DNA from: an uncultured Clostridia bacterium
Lineage (GTDB): Bacteria; Bacillota; Clostridia; Lachnospirales; CAG-274
DNA length: 13,024 nucleotides
NCBI GenBank assembly: GCA_946630405.1
Contig: CAMOYW010000008.1
Coordinates: forward strand, 1 to 13,024
Reading direction: 5' to 3'
A program made the position numbers and the translations under genes. Under the pieces are notes generated by a model. That model ran no database searches. It was not told the DNA's origin and saw only the letters and a program-made list of their open reading frames with translations. Below are positions 7,330-13,024 of the stretch, in pieces. How positions within the stretch are numbered: the first letter of the stretch is position 1; every line of letters starts with the position of its first letter.

Positions 7330-7335
7330 TGGCGT

Positions 7336-8448
7336 ATGAATAAAACGATCTATCATATATTGACGGTAGTCTTATCCGTTTTGTTACTTGTTGCGGGTAT
7401 GGCGCTTGTGAAAAGTGAAAAGCCTTTACTTTCGGCACAAAGCAGCGTTGCCGTGCCTATGAGAGTGCTTGAGGTGGTTTCCGTGAATGAATACACATAC
7501 GGAAACGGACTCGGAGGTAAGGAAGTACGGCTTAGGTGTGTTTCCGAAAAGGATGATACACAGGTTACCGTAGTTCAGGTTTTGGATGAATACGATCCGG
7601 TGCCGTACAGGCAGGCAAAAAACGGTGACAGGATACTTGCAGATGAAACAGAGGGTAAGGGCTGGCAGTTTGTGGAATATATCCGTACCGATATGCTTAT
7701 ATGGCTCGGTGTGGCATTTGCGGCTTTTCTTATTCTGTTTGGAGGTATAAAGGGTATAAATACCCTTGTTTCGCTTTCTCTGACCGTGCTTTCGGTGTTT
7801 TGCGTCCTTGTGCCTGCCGTTATAGGCGGAAGGAATATATATTTCTGGGCAAGTGCGGTGTGTGCCTATATCATAGCGATGACAGTGCTTATAGTGGGCG
7901 GTGCAAATAAAAAATCTTTTGCTGCCATTGCAGGATGTATGAGTGGAGTGTTGCTTGCGGACGTACTTACATTATTGATGTCGAAATTGCTCTCTCTTAC
8001 GGGAGTGACGGATGAAGCGGCGTTTTCGCTTACCGTGTTAAATTCGGAGCGACCCGTTGACCTTATAGCGATAATCTTTGCATCAGTTAGTATCGGTGCC
8101 GTGGGAGCGATAATGGATGTGGCGATGTCCGTTGCCTCGGCCCTTTATGAGCTAAAACAAAAGGCGGATATAGGTTCAAGAGAGCTTTTTAAAAGCGGCA
8201 TAGCGATCGGAAGAGATATGATGGGTACCATGGCAAACACGCTTGTGCTTGCTTATGTGGGAGGTTCTCTTTCTGCGACTGTTCTCACCGTGCTTTACAA
8301 CAGTTCCCTGCTTGAAGTTATGAACAAGGAAAGGATAGCGGTGGAGCTTATGCAAGCTTTGATAGGCAGTATCGGTATACTTTTTACCATTCCTTTTACT
8401 TGCCTGATATGTGCCTTACTTTATAAGAAAAATGAAAAAACTATGTGA
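7336..8448 (+). CDS. YibE/F-like multi-pass membrane protein
   Basis: This 370-residue membrane protein has an N-terminal hydrophobic anchor (7-25), an extracytoplasmic beta-like segment (35-115) and about seven further membrane helices (119-137, 142-161, 168-188, 195-218, 241-262, 298-320, 341-363). The conserved YibE/F (PF07907) signature is clear: GAVGAIMDVAMSVASALYEL at 254-273 and SGIAIGRDMMGTMANTLVLAY at 287-307. The family's function is not established; some members are suggested to be transporters. I chose the ATG at 7336. An in-frame TTG at 7318 would add six residues (MYYNWR) but lies upstream of the predicted transcription start. The gene begins the operon, and its end overlaps the next gene by 17 bases. 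Confidence 0.9.
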   Translation: MNKTIYHILTVVLSVLLLVAGMALVKSEKPLLSAQSSVAVPMRVLEVVSVNEYTYGNGLGGKEVRLRCVSEKDDTQVTVVQVLDEYDPVPYRQAKNGDRILADETEGKGWQFVEYIRTDMLIWLGVAFAAFLILFGGIKGINTLVSLSLTVLSVFCVLVPAVIGGRNIYFWASAVCAYIIAMTVLIVGGANKKSFAAIAGCMSGVLLADVLTLLMSKLLSLTGVTDEAAFSLTVLNSERPVDLIAIIFASVSIGAVGAIMDVAMSVASALYELKQKADIGSRELFKSGIAIGRDMMGTMANTLVLAYVGGSLSATVLTVLYNSSLLEVMNKERIAVELMQALIGSIGILFTIPFTCLICALLYKKNEKTM

Positions 8449-9466
8449 CAGGGTCTATCTCGGACCCGATTATAATTATTATACAGGCGATATATGTATT
8501 GAAGATGATGTTATCTTGTCCGTCATTCCTAAAGAAAAAAGCGAACCAAAGCAGGCATTGCTTCCTCCCTTTGTGGATGTTCACATTCACGGGAGTTACG
8601 GAATAGATTGCATGAATGCGTCGGACAGTGATCTTGTGATGCTCGCAAAAAGGCTCAGAGAAAACGGTGTTGGAGGCTTTTTGCCTACCGCTGTGGCATC
8701 CGACAGGGATTCCATACTAAAACTTGCCGAAAGTGTCGGCAAATGCAAGGATAAGTCCGTTCTTGGTATACATATAGAAGGACCCTTTTTAAGCGGGGAG
8801 TATAAGGGGATAATGGATGAAAGATATATACTTCCTTGCGATAACACGCTTTTTGATGATGTGAAGTCATATGCAAAAGATAAAGTCATACGATTTACGG
8901 TAGCACCCGAAAGCGAAGGCAGTGAAGGCTTTTGCAAATACGTGTGCAAAAATGGCGGATATGTAAGTATGGGGCATAGCGGAGCTGATAATGAGCAATG
9001 CAGAGCTCTTTCAAAGCGAGGAGCAAACAGTTATACCCATTTGTTTAATGCAATGGCACCGCTTCATCACAGGCTGGGAGGCATACTTTCGGAGGCTCTT
9101 TCGGATGAGCTTTATTGTGAGCTTATAGCCGACGGAGTACATGTTAACAAAGAAGCTTTAAATATAGCCTATAAATGCAAAAAGGAAAAACTTGTGCTTA
9201 TAAGCGATGCCTTTGAGGGTGCGGGAGAAGAAAAAGGAACGTATTCGTTTTGCGGAAAGACGATATACGTATTAAACGGAAAGGCTACGGATATAAACGG
9301 CAGACTTGCGGCTTCCGTTGGAGAACTTAAGAAAAATGTGCTTAATATGGCAAGTATCTGCGGATTTGAAACGGCAGTGAAATTCGCAAGCGAAAATCCC
9401 GCAAGAGTTATAGGCAAGTTTGAAAAAATAGGAAGTATCGAAGAAGGGAAGCTTTTGTTTGTATGA
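8432..9466 (+). CDS. nagA: N-acetylglucosamine-6-phosphate deacetylase, short form
   Basis: This cytoplasmic amidohydrolase removes the acetyl group from GlcNAc-6-phosphate, feeding amino-sugar catabolism or cell-wall recycling. Family residues are in place over 344 amino acids: HIH at 51-53, the metal-binding Glu116 in GIHIEGPFL, His182 in MGHSGA, His203 in THLFNAM, His237 in DGVHV, and catalytic Asp259 in LISDAFEGAG. The C-terminal PARVIGKFEKIGSIEEGK matches the family, but the protein stops at LLFV without the usual ADLVVLD-type final strand, and it is some 35-45 residues shorter than typical NagA. I chose the ATG at 8432; an upstream GTG at 8411 would add seven residues. No strong SD is visible, so translation is probably coupled to the overlapping upstream gene. 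No nagB is in the window. Confidence 0.92.
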   Translation: MKKLCDRVYLGPDYNYYTGDICIEDDVILSVIPKEKSEPKQALLPPFVDVHIHGSYGIDCMNASDSDLVMLAKRLRENGVGGFLPTAVASDRDSILKLAESVGKCKDKSVLGIHIEGPFLSGEYKGIMDERYILPCDNTLFDDVKSYAKDKVIRFTVAPESEGSEGFCKYVCKNGGYVSMGHSGADNEQCRALSKRGANSYTHLFNAMAPLHHRLGGILSEALSDELYCELIADGVHVNKEALNIAYKCKKEKLVLISDAFEGAGEEKGTYSFCGKTIYVLNGKATDINGRLAASVGELKKNVLNMASICGFETAVKFASENPARVIGKFEKIGSIEEGKLLFV

Positions 9467-9696
9467 AGATTGTTTATTATCTTTTAGGGGCAATACTTCT
9501 AACCTTTATAGTGGGAGCGTATATTGCACAAAATACGCAATATATATCCGTAGAAACAGCGGGCAAATATGCGGCGGCTGTGTTGTTGATACCGCTTTTG
9601 GGCAAAGTATTATTGCATTTGATTTGGGCAAAAAGCCGTAAAAACGCCGAAAACGAGGAGAAAAAGGATGAATGTAGCGATAGTAGCGGAGTATAA
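9463..9696 (+). CDS. Small two-helix membrane protein, hypothetical
   Basis: This is a 77-residue product I do not recognise. It has two hydrophobic segments, about 4-22 (YYLLGAILLTFIVGAYIA) and 36-55, joined by a short polar loop, then a highly charged C-terminal tail (KSRKNAENEEKKDE) that would be cytoplasmic with both ends inside. Its ATG overlaps the nagA stop as ATGA (9463-9466), a coupling arrangement, and its 3' end overlaps the TmcAL gene by 29 bases. The tail region also carries the TmcAL ribosome binding site. Retained frame, tight overlap and membrane pattern support a real gene over a chance ORF. The overlapping ORF from 9459 in another frame looks spurious. Confidence 0.75.
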   Translation: MKIVYYLLGAILLTFIVGAYIAQNTQYISVETAGKYAAAVLLIPLLGKVLLHLIWAKSRKNAENEEKKDECSDSSGV

Positions 9697-10828
9697 TCCG
9701 TTTCATAACGGACATTTATATCATATAAACAAGACAAAGGAACTGACAAGGGCAAGTAATATAATTGCCGTTATGAGCGGTAATTTTGTGCAAAGAGGAG
9801 AACCTGCTTTTGCCGATAAGGTGACGAGAACGAAGATGGCGCTGAAAAACGGCGTTGATATGGTTATTGAATTGCCTGTGGAGTATGCAACGGGAAGTGC
9901 AGATCTGTTTGCATTCGGTGCTGTGGATATACTTAACAAGTCGGGTATAGTCGATGCACTGAGCTTTGGAAGTGAGCTTGGAGAGATAACACCTTTTTCC
10001 GATGTTGCCGATATTTTAAATAATGAGCCTGCCGAATTTAAGCGCATCATGATGTCTCTTCTTGAAACAGGTGTAAGTTATCCTGCCGCAAGAGCAGGTG
10101 CCATAAAAGAATATCTCGATATTGATACGCAGTTTTTGAATTCTCCAAACAATATCCTTGCGCTTGAATATATAAGGGCGTTAAAGTCCACCGCATCTTC
10201 AATTTGGCCGTACACCGTTAAAAGGAAGGGTGATTATTCGGATGAGGAACTTGCGGGTGAGTTTGTTTCCGCCGCAGCTATCAGGAAAGCCTTGCTTAAC
10301 GGTGAAGATGACAGGGTGGTTGAATATATTCCGAAATCGGTTGCTGATATAATTGAAAACTTAAGCTATATCCCTACCATAGATGACTACTCTGCTTCAC
10401 TTCACTATATTATGAGAAGTTGTCCCGTAAATAGGCTCTCGGAGATCGAGGATGTGACGGAAGGTCTTGAAAACAGGATACATAACAATATTTCAGACAA
10501 AAAAATAACGGAGCTTATCAACATAATAAAGACCAAACGCTATACTTATACCAAACTTCAACGAGCCATACTTCATATTATACTTAATTTGCGTAAGTGT
10601 GACATAGACAGACGGGGAGTCGGTTATATAAGAGTGCTCGGATTCAGAAAAAGCAAGGAGAACCTTTTGGCGGAACTTACACATAAAGCGAGCGTTCCCG
10701 TCATTACAAACGTTAAGGCGGCACCCGGACTGCTTGAAAAGGAGATAAGGGCAACGGATCTGTATTATATGATAATCAACGGAGATATAGGAAGAGAATA
10801 TACAAATCCCATTGTTATAGAGGACTGA
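9668..10828 (+). CDS. tmcAL: tRNA(Met) cytidine acetate ligase (TmcAL, YlbM family)
   Basis: This 386-residue cytoplasmic enzyme activates acetate with ATP to make N4-acetylcytidine at the wobble position of elongator tRNA-Met, as shown for the Bacillus subtilis homologue. The N-terminal nucleotidyltransferase motif is intact: VAEYNPFHNGH with His13 and His16. Other family segments are SGNFVQRGEPA (37-47), SFGSE (99-103), SPNNILALEY (159-168), FVSAAAIR (199-206), KTKRYTYTKLQR (288-299) and RVLGFRK (322-328). The length is normal, about 390-410 in relatives. AGGAG at 9656-9660, seven bases before the ATG, gives good initiation inside the preceding small gene. Its job is unrelated to its neighbours, so the operon is probably one of convenience. 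Confidence 0.95.
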   Translation: MNVAIVAEYNPFHNGHLYHINKTKELTRASNIIAVMSGNFVQRGEPAFADKVTRTKMALKNGVDMVIELPVEYATGSADLFAFGAVDILNKSGIVDALSFGSELGEITPFSDVADILNNEPAEFKRIMMSLLETGVSYPAARAGAIKEYLDIDTQFLNSPNNILALEYIRALKSTASSIWPYTVKRKGDYSDEELAGEFVSAAAIRKALLNGEDDRVVEYIPKSVADIIENLSYIPTIDDYSASLHYIMRSCPVNRLSEIEDVTEGLENRIHNNISDKKITELINIIKTKRYTYTKLQRAILHIILNLRKCDIDRRGVGYIRVLGFRKSKENLLAELTHKASVPVITNVKAAPGLLEKEIRATDLYYMIINGDIGREYTNPIVIED

Positions 10829-10830
10829 AT

Positions 10831-11790
10831 ATGATAGACAAACCAACATTGTATCTTGTGATCCCTTGCTACAACGAGGAAGAGATGCTTCCCATCTCAT
10901 CAAGAAAGATAGAAGCAAAACTAAATGAGATGATAAAAACGGGTACGATCGGACATAGAAGCAAGATACTTCTTGTAAATGACGGTTCAAAGGACAACAC
11001 TCAAACTATTATAGAGCAGTTACATGCGGAAAATACGGTGTTTGAGGGTGTGAAGCTGTCCAAAAATTTCGGGCATCAAAATGCCGTGCTTGCAGGACTT
11101 ATGACGGCAAAGGACAGAGCGGACTGCATGGTCAGTATGGACGCGGATCTTCAAGATGATATAAATGTACTTGACAAAATGATAGAAGAGTACAAAAACG
11201 GTGCGCATATCGTGTACGGAGTCAGAAGTTCCCGAAAGACCGATACTGTCTTTAAAAGAGGCACAGCCGAGATGTTTTATAAGCTCATGAAGACAATGGG
11301 AGTAGACCTTGTGTTTAACCATGCCGATTACAGGCTTATGTCAAGCCGTGCGGTCAATGAGCTTTCGGGTTTTACCGAGGCAAACCTTTTTTTGAGAGGT
11401 ATAGTGCGGCTTATCGGCTTTAAGGAGGCTTTTGTATATTATGAGCGTAAGGAAAGAGAGGCGGGGGAAACGAAGTACCCGCTGAAAAAAGAGCTTTCCT
11501 TTGCAATAGACGGTATCACCAGTTTTAGTGTAAAGCCGTTAAGACTTATAGCGGTAGGCGGATTTATAATATTTTTGATCTCGCTGATAGCTATTTTTTG
11601 GGTGTTTATACGTCACTTTGTCGATCCGACCATTGATATAGGCTGGCCGAGTGTGATCTGCTCAATATGGATAATAGGCGGTATACAGATACTTTGTATA
11701 GGCATCCTCGGAGAGTATATAGGTAAGATATACAGCGAAACAAAGCACAGACCGAGATATATTATCGAATGGGACAGTGAAAAAGAATAA
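10831..11790 (+). CDS. Membrane-anchored family 2 glycosyltransferase (GtrB/CsbB/YkcC type)
   Basis: This 319-residue enzyme has an N-terminal GT-A domain (about 6-230): VIPCYNEEE at 10-18, VNDGSKDNT at 49-57, LSKNFGHQNAVLAGL at 76-90 and the metal-binding DAD at 104-106 followed by LQDD. The segment ERKEREAGETKYPL (205-218) matches the product-release region of polyprenyl-phosphate glycosyltransferases. Two helices at about 236-260 and 273-297 anchor the C terminus, as in GtrB and CsbB. It probably moves a sugar from a nucleotide donor onto undecaprenyl phosphate for later transfer outside; the sugar and acceptor polymer are unknown. No GtrA-like flippase is in the window. It starts two bases after the TmcAL stop, with AGAGGA as SD, and ends the operon. 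Confidence 0.92.
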   Translation: MIDKPTLYLVIPCYNEEEMLPISSRKIEAKLNEMIKTGTIGHRSKILLVNDGSKDNTQTIIEQLHAENTVFEGVKLSKNFGHQNAVLAGLMTAKDRADCMVSMDADLQDDINVLDKMIEEYKNGAHIVYGVRSSRKTDTVFKRGTAEMFYKLMKTMGVDLVFNHADYRLMSSRAVNELSGFTEANLFLRGIVRLIGFKEAFVYYERKEREAGETKYPLKKELSFAIDGITSFSVKPLRLIAVGGFIIFLISLIAIFWVFIRHFVDPTIDIGWPSVICSIWIIGGIQILCIGILGEYIGKIYSETKHRPRYIIEWDSEKE

Positions 11791-11847
11791 TATTTGGTAT
11801 AAAATCGTTCTTTTGTGCTATGTTTTTGTATATTTTGTATAAAAAAT

Positions 11848-11876
11848 TTGACTTTTTTTCTTTAATGTATTAGAAT
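11848..11876 (+). promoter_or_regulatory. Promoter of the two-component regulator genes
   Basis: -35 TTGACT at 11848-11853, a 17-base spacer, and -10 TAGAAT at 11871-11876. The predicted start is near 11883, with a leader of about 33 bases ending in GGGAGG at 11905-11910 before the ATG at 11916. A tandem TTTTGTATA pair (11824-11841) lies just upstream. Confidence 0.75.
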
Positions 11877-11885
11877 AAAGAAAAA
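11855..11885 (+). promoter_or_regulatory. Inverted repeat over the regulator promoter, possible operator
   Basis: TTTTTCTTTA and TAAAGAAAAA are perfect 10-base inverted arms (11855-11864, 11876-11885) around 11 bases that hold most of the -10 element. A protein bound here would block the promoter; alternatively the RNA start region may be constrained. Low base complexity makes chance a real alternative. Confidence 0.4.
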
Positions 11886-11915
11886 TACTGTATAAATGTT
11901 AAAAGGGAGGTTTTT

Positions 11916-12605
11916 ATGGCTAAAATACTTGTGGTAGATGATGAGGCGAGTATTGTAACGATGGTTGCTTACAATCTCAAAAAAGAGGGCTACGATGTTA
12001 TCACTGCGCAAAACGGTGAAGAGGCTTTTGATTTGAGTATAGCCGAGGAGCCGGATCTTATTTTGCTTGATATAATGATGCCCGTTATGGACGGCTATGA
12101 AGCTTGCCGCAAAATAAGGGAAAGAAGTGCAGTGCCTATCATCATGCTTACTGCCCGTGCCGATGAGACGGACAAGGTCGTGGGGCTTGAGATCGGTGCC
12201 GATGATTATGTAACAAAGCCTTTCGGAAACAGAGAGCTTATAGCAAGAGTTAAAGCAAATTTAAGACGCTCGGCGGCAAAACAGGCTGTGTCCGACGAAA
12301 ATACCAATATAAAGGATTTTGGCGGTATCAAGATAGATTTCGACCGCTATGAAGTGGTTAAAAACGGAGAAGCCATAAATCTTACATTGAGAGAATTTGA
12401 ACTTCTTTCTTTTCTTGCGGCTCAGAAGGGCACTATATTTACAAGAGAGAATTTGCTTGAAAAGGTATGGGGCTATCAGTATTTCGGAGACGTAAGAGCA
12501 GTAGACGTTACAATAAGAAGATTAAGAGAAAAGATAGAGGATGACCCCAGTAAACCTCGCCATATTATCACAAAAAGAGGTATAGGTTATTACTTTACGG
12601 GTTGA
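11916..12605 (+). CDS. walR: OmpR/PhoB-family response regulator, WalR-like
   Basis: This 229-residue DNA-binding regulator has a receiver domain at 1-118: acidic pocket Asp8/Asp9, phospho-acceptor Asp52 in LLDIMMP, Thr79 in MLTA and Lys101 in TKPF. A winged-helix effector domain lies at about 132-228, with LTLREFELL (157-165) and the recognition helix around VDVTIRRLREKIEDD (197-210). KPFGNRELIARVKANLRR and the winged-helix end resemble WalR (YycF), the essential regulator of cell-wall metabolism in Firmicutes. A PhoP-type phosphate regulator is the main alternative, because these subfamilies are close and no yycH/yycI-like genes are visible. It starts after GGGAGG at 11905-11910, and the sensor kinase gene follows within a few bases. 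All key residues are intact. Confidence 0.93.
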   Translation: MAKILVVDDEASIVTMVAYNLKKEGYDVITAQNGEEAFDLSIAEEPDLILLDIMMPVMDGYEACRKIRERSAVPIIMLTARADETDKVVGLEIGADDYVTKPFGNRELIARVKANLRRSAAKQAVSDENTNIKDFGGIKIDFDRYEVVKNGEAINLTLREFELLSFLAAQKGTIFTRENLLEKVWGYQYFGDVRAVDVTIRRLREKIEDDPSKPRHIITKRGIGYYFTG

Positions 12606-12608
12606 TGA

Positions 12609-13024
12609 ATGATGAAAAGTATTCGCTGGAAGCTCGTGTTTATGTATCTTTCGCTTGTGTTTATAGTGCTTATCATTACGGGTACGATCATAGTACTTAC
12701 CACACAGGCAAGCGAAAAGAGACAGGCAAGAGAGGAGCTAAGGCAATGTGCCGTCTATATTGACGAGCAAGTCATAGAACAATACGACAGACCGCAGTAT
12801 CAAGAGGGACTTGTGAACCTTTCGTTTATAAGCTCCTCTTTAAAGTATGTCAACGGATATATAATTGACTCTGACGGTAAAACAATAGCATCAAGTGTAA
12901 CTAAGGATGAATCCGAATTCCCGATGTTTACAAGTTCAGCCGTCATATCCGCACTTGAAGGAAAAGACGGCTTTATCAATAACGATTATGCCGTTGATTC
13001 ATCGGGTGCAAAAATCAGGATGAT
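12609..13024 (+). CDS. Sensor histidine kinase, N-terminal part (cut by window end)
   Basis: The frame stays open to the last base, giving 138 codons. It begins MMKSIRWKLVFMYLSLVFIV, the usual opening of WalK/PhoR-type kinases in clostridia. A first membrane helix at about 9-31 is followed by an extracytoplasmic sensor region (TTQASEKRQAREELRQ..., then YIIDSDGKTIASS), whose 'DSDGKTIASS' strand resembles a PAS/PDC-like sensor fold. The second helix, HAMP, dimerisation and ATPase domains lie outside the window. The start is ATG at 12609 or the adjacent in-frame ATG at 12612; neither has a good SD. The gene lies three to six bases behind the regulator, so coupling is likely. It is surely the partner of the WalR-like regulator; its signal is unknown. 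Confidence 0.9.
   Translation, partial: MMKSIRWKLVFMYLSLVFIVLIITGTIIVLTTQASEKRQAREELRQCAVYIDEQVIEQYDRPQYQEGLVNLSFISSSLKYVNGYIIDSDGKTIASSVTKDESEFPMFTSSAVISALEGKDGFINNDYAVDSSGAKIRM

Noticed and set aside
7318..7335. TTG at 7318 as the start of the YibE/F-like protein
   Set aside because: It lies upstream of the -10 element of the only good promoter and has no SD; the added MYYNWR is not a natural extension of the signal anchor.
9459..9641. A 60-codon plus-strand frame overlapping the small membrane protein
   Set aside because: It starts within nagA without an SD and gives a Tyr/Gly/Cys-rich product without structure; the frame starting at 9463 has the membrane pattern and the stop-start overlap.
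10493..10990. A 165-codon minus-strand open frame spanning the tmcAL and glycosyltransferase junction
   Set aside because: Both plus-strand genes are clear family members with intact motifs; the antisense product has no recognisable pattern and no RBS.
11781..11814. AAAAGAA-N20-TTCTTTT as a terminator after the glycosyltransferase gene
   Set aside because: The stem is A-T only apart from one G-C pair, the loop is 20 bases and the left arm lies partly in the coding region; it is unlikely to terminate efficiently, so some read-through to the regulator is possible.

Overview
The window is a compact stretch of a low-to-moderate GC (by eye about 40%) bacterial chromosome, and every gene I can support lies on the plus strand. 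The organism looks like a Gram-positive member of the Clostridia, perhaps near Lachnospiraceae or Oscillospiraceae. Reasons: Shine-Dalgarno sites are mostly GGAGG/AGGAG type; there is an S-layer-homology (SLH) surface protein, a YibE/F-like protein, the Firmicutes-type tRNA enzyme TmcAL and a WalR-like response regulator; and lipoprotein and Sec signals are of Gram-positive style. The genus is inference. I see no tRNA, rRNA, CRISPR array, insertion sequence or prophage gene.

Layout. (1) 1-3040: a zinc-uptake ABC operon in the order binding protein (5' end outside the window), ATPase, permease, then a small cysteine-containing lipoprotein. The genes are spaced by +13, -11 and -1 bases, and a hairpin terminator follows. 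(2) 3205-4293: an exported transglutaminase-like cysteine protein with its own promoter, leader hairpin and terminator. (3) 4498-7263: a 921-residue exported protein with three SLH repeats, a large unrecognised C-terminal part and a cysteine cluster near the C terminus. It has a strong extended -10 promoter and ends in a very strong terminator. (4) 7336-11790: a tightly packed set, namely a YibE/F-like membrane protein, a short NagA deacetylase, a two-helix small membrane protein, TmcAL and a membrane-anchored family 2 glycosyltransferase. (5) 11916 to the end: a WalR/PhoB-type response regulator and the N-terminal part of its sensor kinase, cut by the window end.

Functionally, much of the window concerns the cell envelope: metal capture, surface anchoring, amino-sugar recycling, lipid-linked sugar transfer and envelope-type two-component sensing. 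TmcAL is the translation-related exception. There are no gene-free gaps above 300 bases; the three longest gaps (164, 204 and 125 bases) hold terminators, promoters and inverted repeats.

The most notable points are regulatory. The promoter of the YibE/F gene has its -35 in the 3' arm of the preceding terminator and its -10 seven bases before the ATG, predicting a leaderless mRNA. The transglutaminase gene's promoter likewise uses the U-tract of the preceding terminator as its -35. The response-regulator promoter sits on a perfect 10-base inverted repeat. On the protein side, the SLH protein's cysteine tail, the unusual third metal ligand of the zinc-binding protein and the lipoprotein at the end of the zinc operon deserve a look. 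I found no clearly new multi-gene system.
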